From NCBI GenBank assembly GCA_030645915.1, contig JAUSNO010000021.1, positions 62,001 through 126,000 of the forward strand: 64,000 bases of DNA, given 5' to 3'. Each line of letters begins with the position of its first letter. Within the stretch, counting starts at the first letter, position 1. Made by a program: the position numbers and the translations under genes. The DNA is from Undibacterium sp. GTDB lineage: Bacteria; Pseudomonadota; Gammaproteobacteria; Burkholderiales; Burkholderiaceae_D. Under the pieces are notes generated by a model that did not search any database, was not told the DNA's origin, and worked only from the letters and a program-made list of their open reading frames with translations. This document shows positions 8,424-18,838 of this stretch, in pieces.

Positions 8424-10280
8424 TCATGGCGGCGTACACAAACAGTGCGTCATCGTCATGAACGACTTGTTGCCTTTGTTCATGTCTGCCAGCCAGCTCA
8501 GCTCTTTTGCCATTTCAGTGGCTGCCGCAGGGGGCAGGCCGGTTGGCACCAGGGCTAGTTTGAATTGGTCGTTGAGGACCTTCGCTACACCGCCACCAAA
8601 CATGCTGAAGATGCGGTCAAACTTGGATGGCTCACGTTCTATGTAAGAGATGCGATATTCTGTGCCTAGCTTGGCGCGCGTCGCGGCAGATTTGAGCGCA
8701 TCGCCAAAACTGCCAACGGTATCGATCAGGCCGCGTTCTTTGGCTTGCTCGCCGGTCCAGACGCGGCCTTGTGCTACTTCATCAATCTTTGCCTGGGTAG
8801 TCTTGCGTGCGGCAGCTGCTTTGGTGGTGAAATCCATGTAGATGTTGTTGATGCCAGCCTGAATGACTTCGCCAAAGCGCGGGTTCAGCGGGCGCAACGG
8901 ATTGAAGGCATCGCCCAGCCAGGTGGTGGTGGTGCCGCCGGTGTGTATGCCGATTTTTTCGATGACTTTCTCTGCCGTCGGGAAGATGGCGAAGACGCCG
9001 ATCGAGCCGGTGACGGTGGCCGCATCTGCAATCACCTCATCGGATGCCATCGAGATCCAGTAACCACCGGAGGCGGCCACGTTGCCCATGGAAACGACCA
9101 CGGGCTTGCCAGCCTTGCGCGTGAGCTCCAGTTCACGCCGTATCAGTTCTGATCCAAAAGCGCTGCCGCCGGGCGAATCTACGCGCAGGACAATGGCCTT
9201 GATCTGCTCGTCTTCGCGGGCCTTGCGGATCAGGTTGGCGGTAGATAATCCGCCGATGGCACCGGGTGGCGCGGAGCCATCGCTGATTTCGCCGGAGGCC
9301 ACCACCACGCCAACTGCATCACCGATGAACTTCGGAAGCTGTTTTGCGAGATAGTCATCAAAATTGATTTGTTTAAAGCTCTTGCTATGCTCATCCCTGG
9401 CGCCTTTTCCTATCATCAGTTGACGCAGTTCATCACGGGTCTTGAGCCCATCTACCAGTTTGGTATTCAGGGCAAGCCTGGCAATGCTGCCGCCGGCTGC
9501 ATTGAGCAATTGAGGCAAGTCGTTGATGCCCTGCATGATGGCGCCGGCCGGTAGTTTGCGCGCTTGCTCTACGCCGTCCGTGTAGGTTTTCCACATGGCG
9601 TTGATCAGGAATGCCTCTGCTTCACTGGCTGCGGGAGATGGCGCATTGGCGATATAAGGTTCGGCAAAGCTTTTGTAGGTGCCGACTTTCATCAGGTTGA
9701 CGGTGACGCCTAGTTTGTCGAGGGCATCACGATAGTAGTTGCGATACCGTCCAAAGCCGTTGAGCATCACGGTTCCCATCGGATGCAGATAGACTTCATT
9801 GGCGTGCGCCGCTATAAAGTATTGCCGTTGATCATAGCTGGAGCCCCAGGCAATGACTTTTTTGCCAGTGGCCTTAAAGCGCTCAAGCGCCGCGGCGACT
9901 TCGCGTAACATCGGTAAGCCGGCACCGTCCATATCGTCCAGCAACAAGACGACACTGGTGATCTTGGGATCCTTGGCGGCGGCATCCAGCACCTGCAAAA
10001 TATCGCGCAATTGCGTTGATTTTTTGCTGTCTCCTTGCACTTCGGCCATCAGCGAATCGCGCACGCTGCCTGCATGCTGTTCAACCAGGGCACCTTTGAG
10101 ATCAAGTATTAGTGCCGTCTTTTCGTGCAGTGGTTTGGCTCCGCCAGAAAATAAAGCGATCGCCAACGCCACCAGTATCAGCAAAAAGATCATATTTAAA
10201 ATAAAGCGTCGGCCAACATCAAGCGCGTGCCAAATAAATTTGACGCCGCGCCCGATCAGACGAAAAGGAGTAAATGCCAT
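8424..10280 (-). CDS. sppA: Signal peptide peptidase SppA, 67K type
   Basis: 618 aa inner-membrane serine protease with Ser/Lys dyad that clears cleaved signal peptides. One N-terminal membrane anchor (about residues 27-45) is followed by two tandem S49 domains. The catalytic lysine lies in GTYKSFAEPY (Lys203) and the serine in GNVAASGGYWIS (Ser405), the spacing of the E. coli-type long enzyme. AGGA lies 7 nt before the ATG. It is last of a leftward group after the nuclease gene, 33 nt apart. Confidence 0.95.
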   Translation of the reverse strand: MAFTPFRLIGRGVKFIWHALDVGRRFILNMIFLLILVALAIALFSGGAKPLHEKTALILDLKGALVEQHAGSVRDSLMAEVQGDSKKSTQLRDILQVLDAAAKDPKITSVVLLLDDMDGAGLPMLREVAAALERFKATGKKVIAWGSSYDQRQYFIAAHANEVYLHPMGTVMLNGFGRYRNYYRDALDKLGVTVNLMKVGTYKSFAEPYIANAPSPAASEAEAFLINAMWKTYTDGVEQARKLPAGAIMQGINDLPQLLNAAGGSIARLALNTKLVDGLKTRDELRQLMIGKGARDEHSKSFKQINFDDYLAKQLPKFIGDAVGVVVASGEISDGSAPPGAIGGLSTANLIRKAREDEQIKAIVLRVDSPGGSAFGSELIRRELELTRKAGKPVVVSMGNVAASGGYWISMASDEVIADAATVTGSIGVFAIFPTAEKVIEKIGIHTGGTTTTWLGDAFNPLRPLNPRFGEVIQAGINNIYMDFTTKAAAARKTTQAKIDEVAQGRVWTGEQAKERGLIDTVGSFGDALKSAATRAKLGTEYRISYIEREPSKFDRIFSMFGGGVAKVLNDQFKLALVPTGLPPAAATEMAKELSWLADMNKGNKSFMTMTHCLCTPP

Positions 10281-10313
10281 GAAGGTTCCTGGTAATGGGT
10301 TTAAGTGTTAGTT

Positions 10314-11333
10314 TTAATCAGGCCAGATCGCTTGCAATAACTGGGCAAGATGCGCTCCGGCCTTGGTTAATGCGTCTTCTTTGACGGTGAACATTGTTTT
10401 TTCATATTCCAGCGGCAAGGCGATAGACCAGCTATTGCCGCGTTGGTTCGGCGTACTTTTACTAAATTGTGTCCCCGCAAATAGGGTTTTGGCATCGGCG
10501 ATTGCGCCGTCTGCCCATACCGCAGGCCATTGCTCGATGCTGGTTGATGCATCCGGTTTGGCGACCATCTTTGCTTTTTTGGTTAAGGCTTCGTTCATGC
10601 GACCACGTTTAAACTGCTGTGGAATATCGTCCCACAGCGCATGCAGAGTGCCGCAAGGGCATTGCAATGCATTACCGCCAACCGTGTTACTGCCACGGTC
10701 ATACTCGCCGGCATCCGGATTGACGATCTTGCCATTTGCATCAAGAAATATCGAGCCCACGTGCAAAGGCTGGTGGATGTCGCCCACATAATGCGTGAGA
10801 AGTGCCAGCGCTTCACGCTCATCCTTGAACTGGAAAGGTTTTGCCTGCGGCTTTCCTTGCAATACCGATACTGCAGCGCGAATCGCGTTCACAATGTCAT
10901 GGTCGCTAGTGCCAACAAAACCGGTTTTGTAGTGATCGTGCGCCAAACTGACGTCGGCATAATGGTATTGCTTGTGACAGCTTTCTTCATCAAACGCCGG
11001 GTTGCAGTTGCTGTGATTGCGCTTGACGTAGTCGACCATGGCGGCGATGCCTGCGGCATTTTCAAACGAGACACATTCGGGATATTTGCCCGCCGAGGTG
11101 TAGCTGAATTCTTTTTCAGGGCTGACGCCTTTCACGCAATCACCCCAGACCGACATTTTTTCCAGACTGCTGTCGCCCATCAGTGTTTTGACTTTTTGGC
11201 CGGCCTTACTACCGGCGAGCATCGCCTCGGCGATGGCGCCAACTGTCTGATGACCGTCTGCACCCCACGCAAAACTGGTGGCAGGTGCGGATAAAAAGCT
11301 CAGTAACATTAATGCGATGAGTGGTGTTTTCAT
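10314..11333 (-). CDS. S1/P1 nuclease family protein, secreted
   Basis: 339 aa. A signal peptide (MKTPLIALMLLSFLSAPATS) is followed by WGADGHQTVGAIAEAML. The N-terminal Trp after cleavage and the following His are zinc ligands in S1/P1 nucleases. Further ligand motifs are YVGDIHQPLHVG and NLHALWD-like TLHALWDD. It should degrade single-stranded DNA/RNA outside the cytoplasm. The start at 11333 is chosen because the signal peptide begins there and AGGA precedes it; the longer frame to 11447 would hide the signal. Probably co-transcribed with sppA. Confidence 0.9.
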   Translation of the reverse strand: MKTPLIALMLLSFLSAPATSFAWGADGHQTVGAIAEAMLAGSKAGQKVKTLMGDSSLEKMSVWGDCVKGVSPEKEFSYTSAGKYPECVSFENAAGIAAMVDYVKRNHSNCNPAFDEESCHKQYHYADVSLAHDHYKTGFVGTSDHDIVNAIRAAVSVLQGKPQAKPFQFKDEREALALLTHYVGDIHQPLHVGSIFLDANGKIVNPDAGEYDRGSNTVGGNALQCPCGTLHALWDDIPQQFKRGRMNEALTKKAKMVAKPDASTSIEQWPAVWADGAIADAKTLFAGTQFSKSTPNQRGNSWSIALPLEYEKTMFTVKEDALTKAGAHLAQLLQAIWPD

Positions 11334-11416
11334 GAATCTTCCTGTGTTGATTGACCAATAGGTAAAAAAGCCAAAGCAAGATTTTAATCTGAAAACAGAG
11401 ATGACATGCGTAAGTT

Positions 11417-12139
11417 CTATGGCAGCGCAAATCCTGGTGGTGGCCACATGGTTTCATCACCTAATGTGCTTGTGGCTGGATCCATCAGGTGTTTGGCAAA
11501 TTGAATGTAGAAATCCTTGTTGTTGGTCATCATTTGTTTTTCAATTTCGATCATCGAGGCAATGCAGGGCATGACCTGGCCATAGTAATCGGCCATCGGC
11601 CCGATAGGGTGGAAATTGAAATGATTGAGTTGAAGCAGGCGGATCAGGCTCGGCTCCATTGCGGCAAACCAGTATTTAATGCCGCGCTGTTTTGAATGTA
11701 CAAGCAACACGCGGATCAACTCTCCGAGCAGATCCGAAATCCCGAAGTCGGCGAAGTCTTTACGCAGCGTTTCCGGATGCAGTGGCGTTTTCGCATCGGG
11801 TGAACGTATTGCCGCACGTTTGCGTTTACTAATCAGAAGACGGGAAATTTCAATGAATTCCAATGAGCTTGCATCTTTTGGGAGGTCGGTAACTTCACAG
11901 TGATCAAAAATGGGAAAGCGCATTTCTGTCGAACGGACCATGCGCAGTGAGCCAATCAGATGATCGTCGGGTCCATAGGCGCCGAGATGAATCGCAGTCG
12001 CGTCGTACTCATCCGTTTCAAGCCCGTTTGGGTAATCTCTAGGATCAAGAAACATTCGCTCCTGACAATACACTTGGTAGCGAAGTGCAAAGAGTCTTTG
12101 AATCTCTGATTTTTTTGTGACGCGGTGAACGGAAAACAT
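11417..12139 (-). CDS. PEP-CTERM/exosortase-associated acyltransferase
   Basis: 240 aa cytoplasmic protein of the GNAT/autoinducer-synthase-like fold. It begins MFSVHRVTKKSEIQRLFALR and includes RYQVYCQERMFLDP and IGSLRMVRST, features I associate with the acyltransferase family found next to exosortase and PEP-CTERM genes (related to N-acyl amino acid synthases). No exosortase or PEP-CTERM protein is present in the window, so its partner system is elsewhere. It heads the leftward group acyltransferase - nuclease - sppA (83-nt gap to the nuclease). Confidence 0.75.
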   Translation of the reverse strand: MFSVHRVTKKSEIQRLFALRYQVYCQERMFLDPRDYPNGLETDEYDATAIHLGAYGPDDHLIGSLRMVRSTEMRFPIFDHCEVTDLPKDASSLEFIEISRLLISKRKRAAIRSPDAKTPLHPETLRKDFADFGISDLLGELIRVLLVHSKQRGIKYWFAAMEPSLIRLLQLNHFNFHPIGPMADYYGQVMPCIASMIEIEKQMMTNNKDFYIQFAKHLMDPATSTLGDETMWPPPGFALP

Positions 12140-12404
12140 CTTTACCCTCGTTGTTGACGAACCAAAAATATACTATAGAAGCAAGAAATAGTTATTGGCA
12201 TATCGACCATATTGAATAACTTAGTTTTTTATCGACATGGCAGAAGCGAGTATCGTCAGTCTCACAGCAAGTGTTGGGTTTTTAATATCGATAAGCCGTT
12301 GATTCTGCGTTTATTTTGCCTTGATGTAAAGTCGCCGATTCGACTAATAGGACATTAAACGCTAAACTAGCTGACTTATATCAAATCTTTATCGTCTCTC
12401 CGAA

Positions 12405-14078
12405 ATGAATGTCCCAACCGAATCTATAGAAGCATCCTCCGACGTTGCAGTAGAACAGTCTGTCATTAAGACTGTTTCCAGCGAACAGATCACCAGAGAA
12501 GTTGCGCGCCGTCGTACCTTCGGCATTATTTCCCACCCTGATGCCGGTAAAACAACACTGACTGAAAAGCTGCTGATGTTTTCCGGCGCGATTCAACTGG
12601 CAGGTACTGTCAAGGCGCGCAAGAGCGGCCGCCATGCGACTTCAGACTGGATGGAGATCGAGAAGCAACGCGGCATCTCGGTGGCCAGTTCGGTCATGCA
12701 GTTTGAATACCTCGGTCACGTGGTCAATTTGCTCGATACGCCGGGTCACCAGGATTTTTCTGAAGATACCTATCGCGTATTGACTGCAGTCGATTCCGCC
12801 CTGATGGTGATTGATGCCGCCAAGGGTGTGGAAGAGCAAACCATCAAGCTGCTCAATGTTTGCCGCATGCGCAATACGCCTATCATCACCTTCGTCAACA
12901 AGATGGATCGCGAAACCCGTGACCCCTTGGAATTGCTCGACGAGCTGGAATCGGTGCTGAAGATACAGTGCGCTCCAGTCACCTGGCCTATCGGGATGGG
13001 TAAGACTTTCCGCGGCGTGTATCATATTCTTAAAGACGAAATCATGCTGTTTGCCGCCGGTAGCGAACGCGCAGACCAGCAGTTTGAAGTGCTGAAGGGC
13101 ATTAATAATCCGCGCCTGGCCGAACTTTTTCCGCTGGAAATTGAACAGCTGAAAATGGAAATCGAACTGGTGCAAGGTGCTTCGCATCCATTCGATATCG
13201 AGGCGGTGTTGGCAGGTACACAGACACCGGTGTTCTTTGGCTCGGCGATCAATAACTTTGGCGTACGTGAAATTTTGAATGCCTTGCTTGACTGGGCGCC
13301 AGCGCCGCGCGAGCGCGATGCTACCGTGCGCACCGTGTTGCCAACGGAAGTGCCATTCTCCGGTTTCGTCTTCAAGATCCAGGCCAACATGGACCCGGCG
13401 CACCGCGACCGCATTGCGTTCTTGCGCGTCTGTTCCGGTCGTTTTGAGCGTGGCATGAAGCTCAAGCATTTGCGCCTGAACCGCGAGATCAAGGTCTCGT
13501 CGGTCGTCACCTTTATGGCATCAAGCCGCGAGCAGGTGGAAGAGGCTTACGCAGGCGATATCATCGGCTTGCCGAATCATGGCAACATGCAGATCGGCGA
13601 CAGTTTTTCTGAAGGCGAATTCCTGCAATTTACCGGTATCCCTTACTTTGCACCGGATTTTTTCCGCACCGCACGCATTCTTAATCCCATGAAAACCAAG
13701 CAGTTGCAAAAGGGTTTGCAGCAGTTGGGCGAAGAGGGCGCTGTGCAGGTATTCAAGCCTGTCAATAGTGGCGATCTGGTACTCGGTGCGGTTGGTGTCC
13801 TGCAGTTTGAAGTGGTCGCCAGCCGCCTTAAAAACGAGTATGGCGTTGATGCAGTATTTGAAGGCACCAGCATCAGCAGCGCCCGTTGGGTTACTTGCGA
13901 AGATAAAAAAATGCTGGCTGATTTTGAACGTTCCAGCGCAGGCCACAATCTGGCGCACGATGCTGCCGGCAATATGGCTTACCTGGCGACGTCCGGCGTT
14001 AACTTACGTCTGACGCAAGAGCGCTGGCCTGAGGTGGTATTCCATGCGACGCGTGAACACGCAGCCAAACTGGATTGA
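12405..14078 (+). CDS. prfC: Peptide chain release factor 3
   Basis: 557 aa translational GTPase that removes RF1/RF2 from the ribosome after termination. G1 is [10 protein letters not shown]3 is DTPGHQDF and G4 is NKMD, with domain II and III downstream. It carries about 25 extra N-terminal residues before [17 protein letters not shown] compared with E. coli RF3. If real, this extension is poorly conserved; an internal start is possible but no better ribosome site is obvious. Single gene with a 265-nt divergent upstream region shared with the acyltransferase. Confidence 0.95.
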   Translation: MNVPTESIEASSDVAVEQSVIKTVSSEQITREVARRRTFGIISHPDAGKTTLTEKLLMFSGAIQLAGTVKARKSGRHATSDWMEIEKQRGISVASSVMQFEYLGHVVNLLDTPGHQDFSEDTYRVLTAVDSALMVIDAAKGVEEQTIKLLNVCRMRNTPIITFVNKMDRETRDPLELLDELESVLKIQCAPVTWPIGMGKTFRGVYHILKDEIMLFAAGSERADQQFEVLKGINNPRLAELFPLEIEQLKMEIELVQGASHPFDIEAVLAGTQTPVFFGSAINNFGVREILNALLDWAPAPRERDATVRTVLPTEVPFSGFVFKIQANMDPAHRDRIAFLRVCSGRFERGMKLKHLRLNREIKVSSVVTFMASSREQVEEAYAGDIIGLPNHGNMQIGDSFSEGEFLQFTGIPYFAPDFFRTARILNPMKTKQLQKGLQQLGEEGAVQVFKPVNSGDLVLGAVGVLQFEVVASRLKNEYGVDAVFEGTSISSARWVTCEDKKMLADFERSSAGHNLAHDAAGNMAYLATSGVNLRLTQERWPEVVFHATREHAAKLD

Positions 14079-14156
14079 TCTGGCGAGTATTCGTTAGCAG
14101 TTCATCGATTCTAACTCAGCATGCAGTGCCAATAGCTAAGGCGCTGCATGGTTTGT

Positions 14157-14900
14157 CTATCGTAAAATTTTTGGTTTGAAGCGTGGCGCAAGCGATAGCA
14201 CTAATAGCGCCAGCGCCAGTGGCAGGGTAGAAATAAAGCCCAGATACTTAAACCCCGCCGCACCCGCTATTCCTCCTGCAAAAAAAGCACAGACCAGCAT
14301 TCCATGTAAGCGCAGTTTGCTGAGATTGTTTGCCACTTCGCCTTCATGCTTTTGCGCATAGTCGCGATCCCAGTACACTATTTTCCCGAGTTCGATACCG
14401 ATATCCGTCACTAGTCCGGTCACATGGGTAGTGCGTATCTCTGCATTCGAAATTTTGGTGATGAGGGCATTCTGCAATCCCATCACATAGCATAGCAAGA
14501 CTGCGGTAAATGACACCGTCATGACGGCATGCAATTGCAGTGTGCTGCCTATCAATCCAAATACCAGTAGCAACGCCGCTTCAAGCAGCAAGACCGGTGT
14601 ATAGATATGGGGCATCTGGTGGCGTTTTGCAAAGTTCACCAGGATAGCGGTGCATGCCGAACCACTAATGAACGATAGCAGCATTAATATCGCCGCAAAA
14701 GCGGTAATGAATTTCCCTAATACCAGGTCATCGGCAGCGCTAGAGAGCATGCCCGTCATGTGTGAAGTGTACTGGCCTACCGCCAAAAAACCGCCTGCGT
14801 TAAGTGCCCCGGCAATGCTGGCCAATGCAACCCCCAGATGTAGATTGGTCTTGGGAGTTCTTTTGGGTGAGGTAAGTCTGGAGAGGTATTTTGCGGGCAT
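14157..14900 (-). CDS. DUF1275 (YoaK-like) membrane protein
   Basis: 247 aa, about six to seven hydrophobic segments. Family features are ASIAGALNAGGFLAVGQYTSHMTG near the N-terminus (given here in part: FLAVGQYTSHMTG) and RTTHVTGLVTDIGIELGK in the middle, the repeated THMTG-type motif of DUF1275. Function is unknown across the family. It converges with prfC and is the last gene before the amino-sugar locus. Confidence 0.85.
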   Translation of the reverse strand: MPAKYLSRLTSPKRTPKTNLHLGVALASIAGALNAGGFLAVGQYTSHMTGMLSSAADDLVLGKFITAFAAILMLLSFISGSACTAILVNFAKRHQMPHIYTPVLLLEAALLLVFGLIGSTLQLHAVMTVSFTAVLLCYVMGLQNALITKISNAEIRTTHVTGLVTDIGIELGKIVYWDRDYAQKHEGEVANNLSKLRLHGMLVCAFFAGGIAGAAGFKYLGFISTLPLALALLVLSLAPRFKPKILR

Positions 14901-15449
14901 ATTTGGCCGAAATAAAAGCGGTGATGTAAATCAGTGTAACCGACTGCGTGCGGAAAAGGCGGTCTTAGTGGATCGATGAAAGGTAATTTTTCAGACTGAC
15001 AGGGTAAATCAAAGATGTCGAATCGAATTCATTTTTTTGAATAAAAAAGACCTTGCTACCAATTTAAATTTTGATTTCCATTTGATTTATAAATTGACCA
15101 TGTTACTGGTTCAATTTGGCTGCAGAAGAGTAGCGCGAAGGGTTGTGATTGACGCTGTGTGGCCTGAAAAAATCACGTCTGTTTTGTGAGGATGAGTTAG
15201 GGCAGATATCTATCATGCTTGAGTCGGTAGTTAATCTAAAAAATGATGCAATGCCAGAGAAATACCAGTGCTTAGATTGGTATTGCATAATTTATTTGAA
15301 AATAATTACATGTTAATCATGGAATTGTTGTAAGTCGCCATCAGTCCAGTTGCAAAAATATTGTTTGATAATATAAAAAATACTCATATTAAACATTTAC
15401 TTACATCACTTTGTTAATGAGTGTTGCCAATACCAATATTTAATTAAGT
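14901..15449. other. AT-rich intergenic stretch, no gene seen
   Basis: Between the DUF1275 start and the TonB-receptor promoter. A 61-codon leftward frame (15103-15288) has no ribosome site or recognisable product. No repeat or RNA gene was recognised. Confidence 0.5.
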
Positions 15450-15497
15450 AATACCACATAGATACCGCTTGACAGTCACTTTTGCCGTCTCTAAAGT
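15450..15497 (+). promoter_or_regulatory. Promoter with tandem ATACC boxes, TonB receptor gene
   Basis: AATACC at 15450-15455 and GATACC at 15461-15466 lie 11 bp apart in direct orientation, with a third AATACC at 15429. Immediately after come TTGACA (15469-15474), a 17-nt spacer and TAAAGT (15492-15497), a good sigma-70 promoter. The same arrangement stands before the nag kinase operon at 18839. The boxes touch the -35, so a bound regulator would affect transcription. Candidate regulator: the GntR protein at 19903, although direct rather than inverted boxes are unusual for that family. Confidence 0.7.
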
Positions 15498-15560
15498 GAT
15501 TTCAATTCGAGATTTCCACGGCGAATAGTTGAAACTGTATAGGCCTCGGAGGTAAGAGGT

Positions 15561-15590
15561 GACAAGATAACTAAAAAATAAGATCTTGTC
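15561..15590 (+). promoter_or_regulatory. Stem-loop in the TonB receptor 5' leader
   Basis: GACAAGAT / ATCTTGTC (8 bp, 14-nt loop) followed by TTTC, about 65 nt into a leader of roughly 325 nt between the -10 box and the start codon. It may be an attenuator or only a structural hairpin. Confidence 0.4.
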
Positions 15591-15826
15591 TTTCAAACGG
15601 AAACTGGTGTTTCGGCATTCTTGAGCCAGGCGTCACAGCTTGAACGTAGCGCATTAATGAGATGGCGAAGCTCGGTGAATTTTGTTGGGAAAGTGGTATT
15701 TAAGTTGTTTTACCTTATAAGTGGGCTCGATAACTTAGTTTGATCAAAACGTTTGGCGAGGTGCTGATGAAATTGACAGTGCCTGGCCGGACACAGGGCA
15801 GTTTTTTAAAAATCTTGGGGGAGTAC

Positions 15827-18625
15827 ATGAAAAGTAATTTGACACCTAATTTGACACCGATCGCATCAGCCGTTGCAGTGCTGGTGATGAGTGTTGCGAT
15901 GTCTGCGCAAGCGCAGCAAGTTGATACGAAAAAAGTGGCAAAGGAAGAGACGCAGGAGGTTGTTGTTACCGGTGTTCGCGCCGCCATGCAGCAATCGTTG
16001 AATCAGAAGCGCAATGCAGAATCACATATGGAAGTGATTACTGCAGAAGATATCGGCAAAATGCCGGATAAGAATGTGGCTGATTCCTTGCAACGCGTCT
16101 CTGGCGTTACTACCAGTTCTGCCAGCGGCAATGAAGGCGGCTTCGATGAAAACGATCGCGTCAGTATGCGCGGTACCAATCCTAGCCTGACGCAAACCTT
16201 GATCAATGGCCATAACATGGCTGCTGGTGACTGGTTCGTATTGAATCAAAGCGGCGCCGGCGTTGGCCGTAGCGTGAGTTACACCTTGCTGCCTTCAGAG
16301 CTGGTCAGTCGGGTTGAAGTGCATAAGAGTTCGGAAGCCAGTCTGGTGGAAGGTGGCGTCGCTGGTTCGATCAATATCGTGACGCGCAAGCCGCTTGAAT
16401 TCAAAAAACAAGTGACTGGTGAAGTGGCATTGGGTGCGGTCTACGCAGATTTGCCGAAGAAAACTGATCCTCAGTTTAACGCCTTGGTTAACTGGAAAAA
16501 TGACGCCAATACATTCGGTGTAATGCTGCAAGCCTTCTCCGAGAAGCGCAGTCTGCGTCGCGATGGACAAGAGATTCTGGGTTACGAGCAAATTGCTCCT
16601 GGCAGCAAGGTTGCTCTTTCCAATCCAGATCTGGCGGGTGCCTATTATCCAGGACTGCTCGGCGCAGCACTGTTTGAGCAGACACGCAAGCGTACAGGCG
16701 GTTTGATCGATTTGCAGTTCAAACCAAACAAGGATGTTGACATTGATTTCAATGCCTTCACTTCAAAACTGGATGCGGCCAACTACAATCAGAATTACAT
16801 GATGTGGGGCAGTCATTTTATCAATAAGGGGGAAGGTCAGGCACCTGCACCCGGGTATATCGTCAACAACACCAATGGTGTGAAGACATTGACGAATGCA
16901 AATTTTGCTGCAGTTGCTGGCACCGGCTATGGCGTTTATGACCAGATCTCTCGTCCGGATGCCGGTTCGGAAGTGAACTCGTTCAATCTTGACGGTGCGT
17001 GGCGGGTCAATGATGCCTTGAAAATAAAGGGCCAGGTAGGTACTTCAAAGGCAAAAGGCTATACGCCGACGCAAGATGTCGCCGAGTGGAATATCGGTGT
17101 TGGCACTGGCGCAGGCTATGCGTTGTCGGGCATCTCGAATGCAGCAAGCTGGAATCTGGGTTCGGCAAATAATGCCAGCCCGGCCGGAGTCGGCCTGGGC
17201 TGGATTTTTGGTGATCAGGAAACGACAGTGCATGACAAGGAAACCTGGGCCAAGCTTGATGCTGAATACAGCATCAATGAAGGTGTCTTTACTACCTTGA
17301 AATTCGGTGTGCGCGGTACTGAGCATCACCGTAGCAACGCAAACGTCAATAATCAGGCGCCTGGTTGCAAGACCGCCACTGGTGCGAATAAGCCTTGGGA
17401 TTGGTCGCAGGCTTACTGGTGTCCGGTTGGCACTGAATCGCCGGCCGATCCTAAAAATTTCCCAAAGAATGTGTCGCATTATCCAGCCAATTTTGGCAGC
17501 GGTTTAGGTGGCAACTTCCCGGCAAACATCTGGACTTACTCGCCTGATCAGCTGGCGCAGTTTGATACCCTGGCCAATCGTCCTACCGATGGTTCACGTC
17601 GCAATTGGGGTTCTGAGTTTGATCTGAAAGAAAAAGTGAATGCTTTCTATGTTCAGAGTAATCTTGAGGGCGAAGGCTGGAGCGGTAATTTTGGTGTGCG
17701 CATGGTGCAAACCAAGGAAAGCGTGACTCTGCCATTTGGTGCGGACGCCAATGCGCCAGGAGCGATTACCACTTCCGCATTTGGTCCATTCGTGTTTCAG
17801 ACTATAGACAATACGCATAACGACGTGTTGCCAAGTGCAAATCTGCGGTTTGATTTGCGCAAGGATCTGGTTGCCCGTGTCGCTGCTTCCAAAACCATGA
17901 CACGTCCTGACTTCGGTGCATTGGCCAGTTCCATCAGCCTGAGCCCTCCAGCAGTTGTCGGTGGTATTGGTAGCGGCAGTGGTGCCAACCCTGACCTGAA
18001 GCCTATCCGTTCGAACAATTTCGATACGTCGCTTGAATGGTACTTTGCCCCTCGCTCATTGGCTTCCGTCGGTGTGTATTATATGGATCTGACCAGCTTT
18101 GTAGGTATCGGCAAGGTCAATCGTAGCTACCTGACATTCAGTCAGCAAACGCCACAAGGGGCTATGGTTCCTTACGTCTTGACAGTACCTGTGAATACCA
18201 GTGCGACGGTGAAAGGCTTTGAGCTGGCTTACGAGCAACCATTGGGCGCAAATTTTGGTTTTTCCAGCAACTATACTTATGCTGATGCAAAAGATGTTGA
18301 TGGCAAGGAAGTGGTCGGCGCATCCAAAAATACGTTTAATCTGAGTGGTTACTACGAAGATAATACGTTGAATGCCCGTCTGTCTTACAGCTATCGCTCG
18401 GCATTCTATAGCGGTCTGGATCGCGAAACGGCATTCTCGCAGGCTGCAACGGGTGCACTATCAGCCTCTTTGGGTTACAAGATCAGCGACAATTACAGTT
18501 TGGCGCTGGATATGCAAAATCTGAATAATCCCAAGTTGAAGTACTATGCGCTGAACGAAAATCAACCGCGTTCCGTGTACCAAAGCGGACGTCAGTTCTA
18601 TCTGACATTCCGCGCTAAGATGTAA
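15827..18625 (+). CDS. TonB-dependent receptor, probable chitooligosaccharide transporter
   Basis: 932 aa outer-membrane protein. Signal peptide ends near AMSAQAQQ; then a TonB-box-like QEVVVTGVRA, a plug with SLQRVSGVTT, and a 22-strand barrel ending in RQFYLTFRAKM with the terminal aromatic signature. It resembles the Xanthomonas/Caulobacter-type oligosaccharide receptors (TIGR01782-like), including the TRPDFGAL motif. Start at 15827 rather than 15740 because GGGGGAG lies just upstream and the signal peptide follows. It stands before the GlcNAc operon and shares its promoter design, so chitin fragments are the likely cargo. Substrate is inferred from context. Confidence 0.9.
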   Translation: MKSNLTPNLTPIASAVAVLVMSVAMSAQAQQVDTKKVAKEETQEVVVTGVRAAMQQSLNQKRNAESHMEVITAEDIGKMPDKNVADSLQRVSGVTTSSASGNEGGFDENDRVSMRGTNPSLTQTLINGHNMAAGDWFVLNQSGAGVGRSVSYTLLPSELVSRVEVHKSSEASLVEGGVAGSINIVTRKPLEFKKQVTGEVALGAVYADLPKKTDPQFNALVNWKNDANTFGVMLQAFSEKRSLRRDGQEILGYEQIAPGSKVALSNPDLAGAYYPGLLGAALFEQTRKRTGGLIDLQFKPNKDVDIDFNAFTSKLDAANYNQNYMMWGSHFINKGEGQAPAPGYIVNNTNGVKTLTNANFAAVAGTGYGVYDQISRPDAGSEVNSFNLDGAWRVNDALKIKGQVGTSKAKGYTPTQDVAEWNIGVGTGAGYALSGISNAASWNLGSANNASPAGVGLGWIFGDQETTVHDKETWAKLDAEYSINEGVFTTLKFGVRGTEHHRSNANVNNQAPGCKTATGANKPWDWSQAYWCPVGTESPADPKNFPKNVSHYPANFGSGLGGNFPANIWTYSPDQLAQFDTLANRPTDGSRRNWGSEFDLKEKVNAFYVQSNLEGEGWSGNFGVRMVQTKESVTLPFGADANAPGAITTSAFGPFVFQTIDNTHNDVLPSANLRFDLRKDLVARVAASKTMTRPDFGALASSISLSPPAVVGGIGSGSGANPDLKPIRSNNFDTSLEWYFAPRSLASVGVYYMDLTSFVGIGKVNRSYLTFSQQTPQGAMVPYVLTVPVNTSATVKGFELAYEQPLGANFGFSSNYTYADAKDVDGKEVVGASKNTFNLSGYYEDNTLNARLSYSYRSAFYSGLDRETAFSQAATGALSASLGYKISDNYSLALDMQNLNNPKLKYYALNENQPRSVYQSGRQFYLTFRAKM

Positions 18626-18702
18626 TGTTGATTGCCATGCCAATGATCATCGGATTTCACTATCGATAGTCGTCTTATTGGCAGCCGGTAATTCGTGATG
18701 GG

Positions 18703-18734
18703 TGGCGGAGCGTAAGGCGCTCCGCCATTTTTTT
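18703..18734 (+). terminator. Terminator of the TonB receptor gene
   Basis: GGCGGAGCG / CGCTCCGCC, 9-bp perfect stem with a 5-nt loop, followed by a run of seven T. Confidence 0.95.
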
Positions 18735-18838
18735 AGATTGTCGTCTTTGTGTGTCTTTGTGTTAATGAATGTTTTTGCAGGCTCTGTCAATGCCACTGCG
18801 TTTTGGTATTCGATGTCGGCGCAATAGGAAAAAGTTTA

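Noticed and set aside
15103-15288. 61-codon leftward frame in the gap before the TonB receptor
   Set aside because: No ribosome site, no recognisable product, AT-rich noise.
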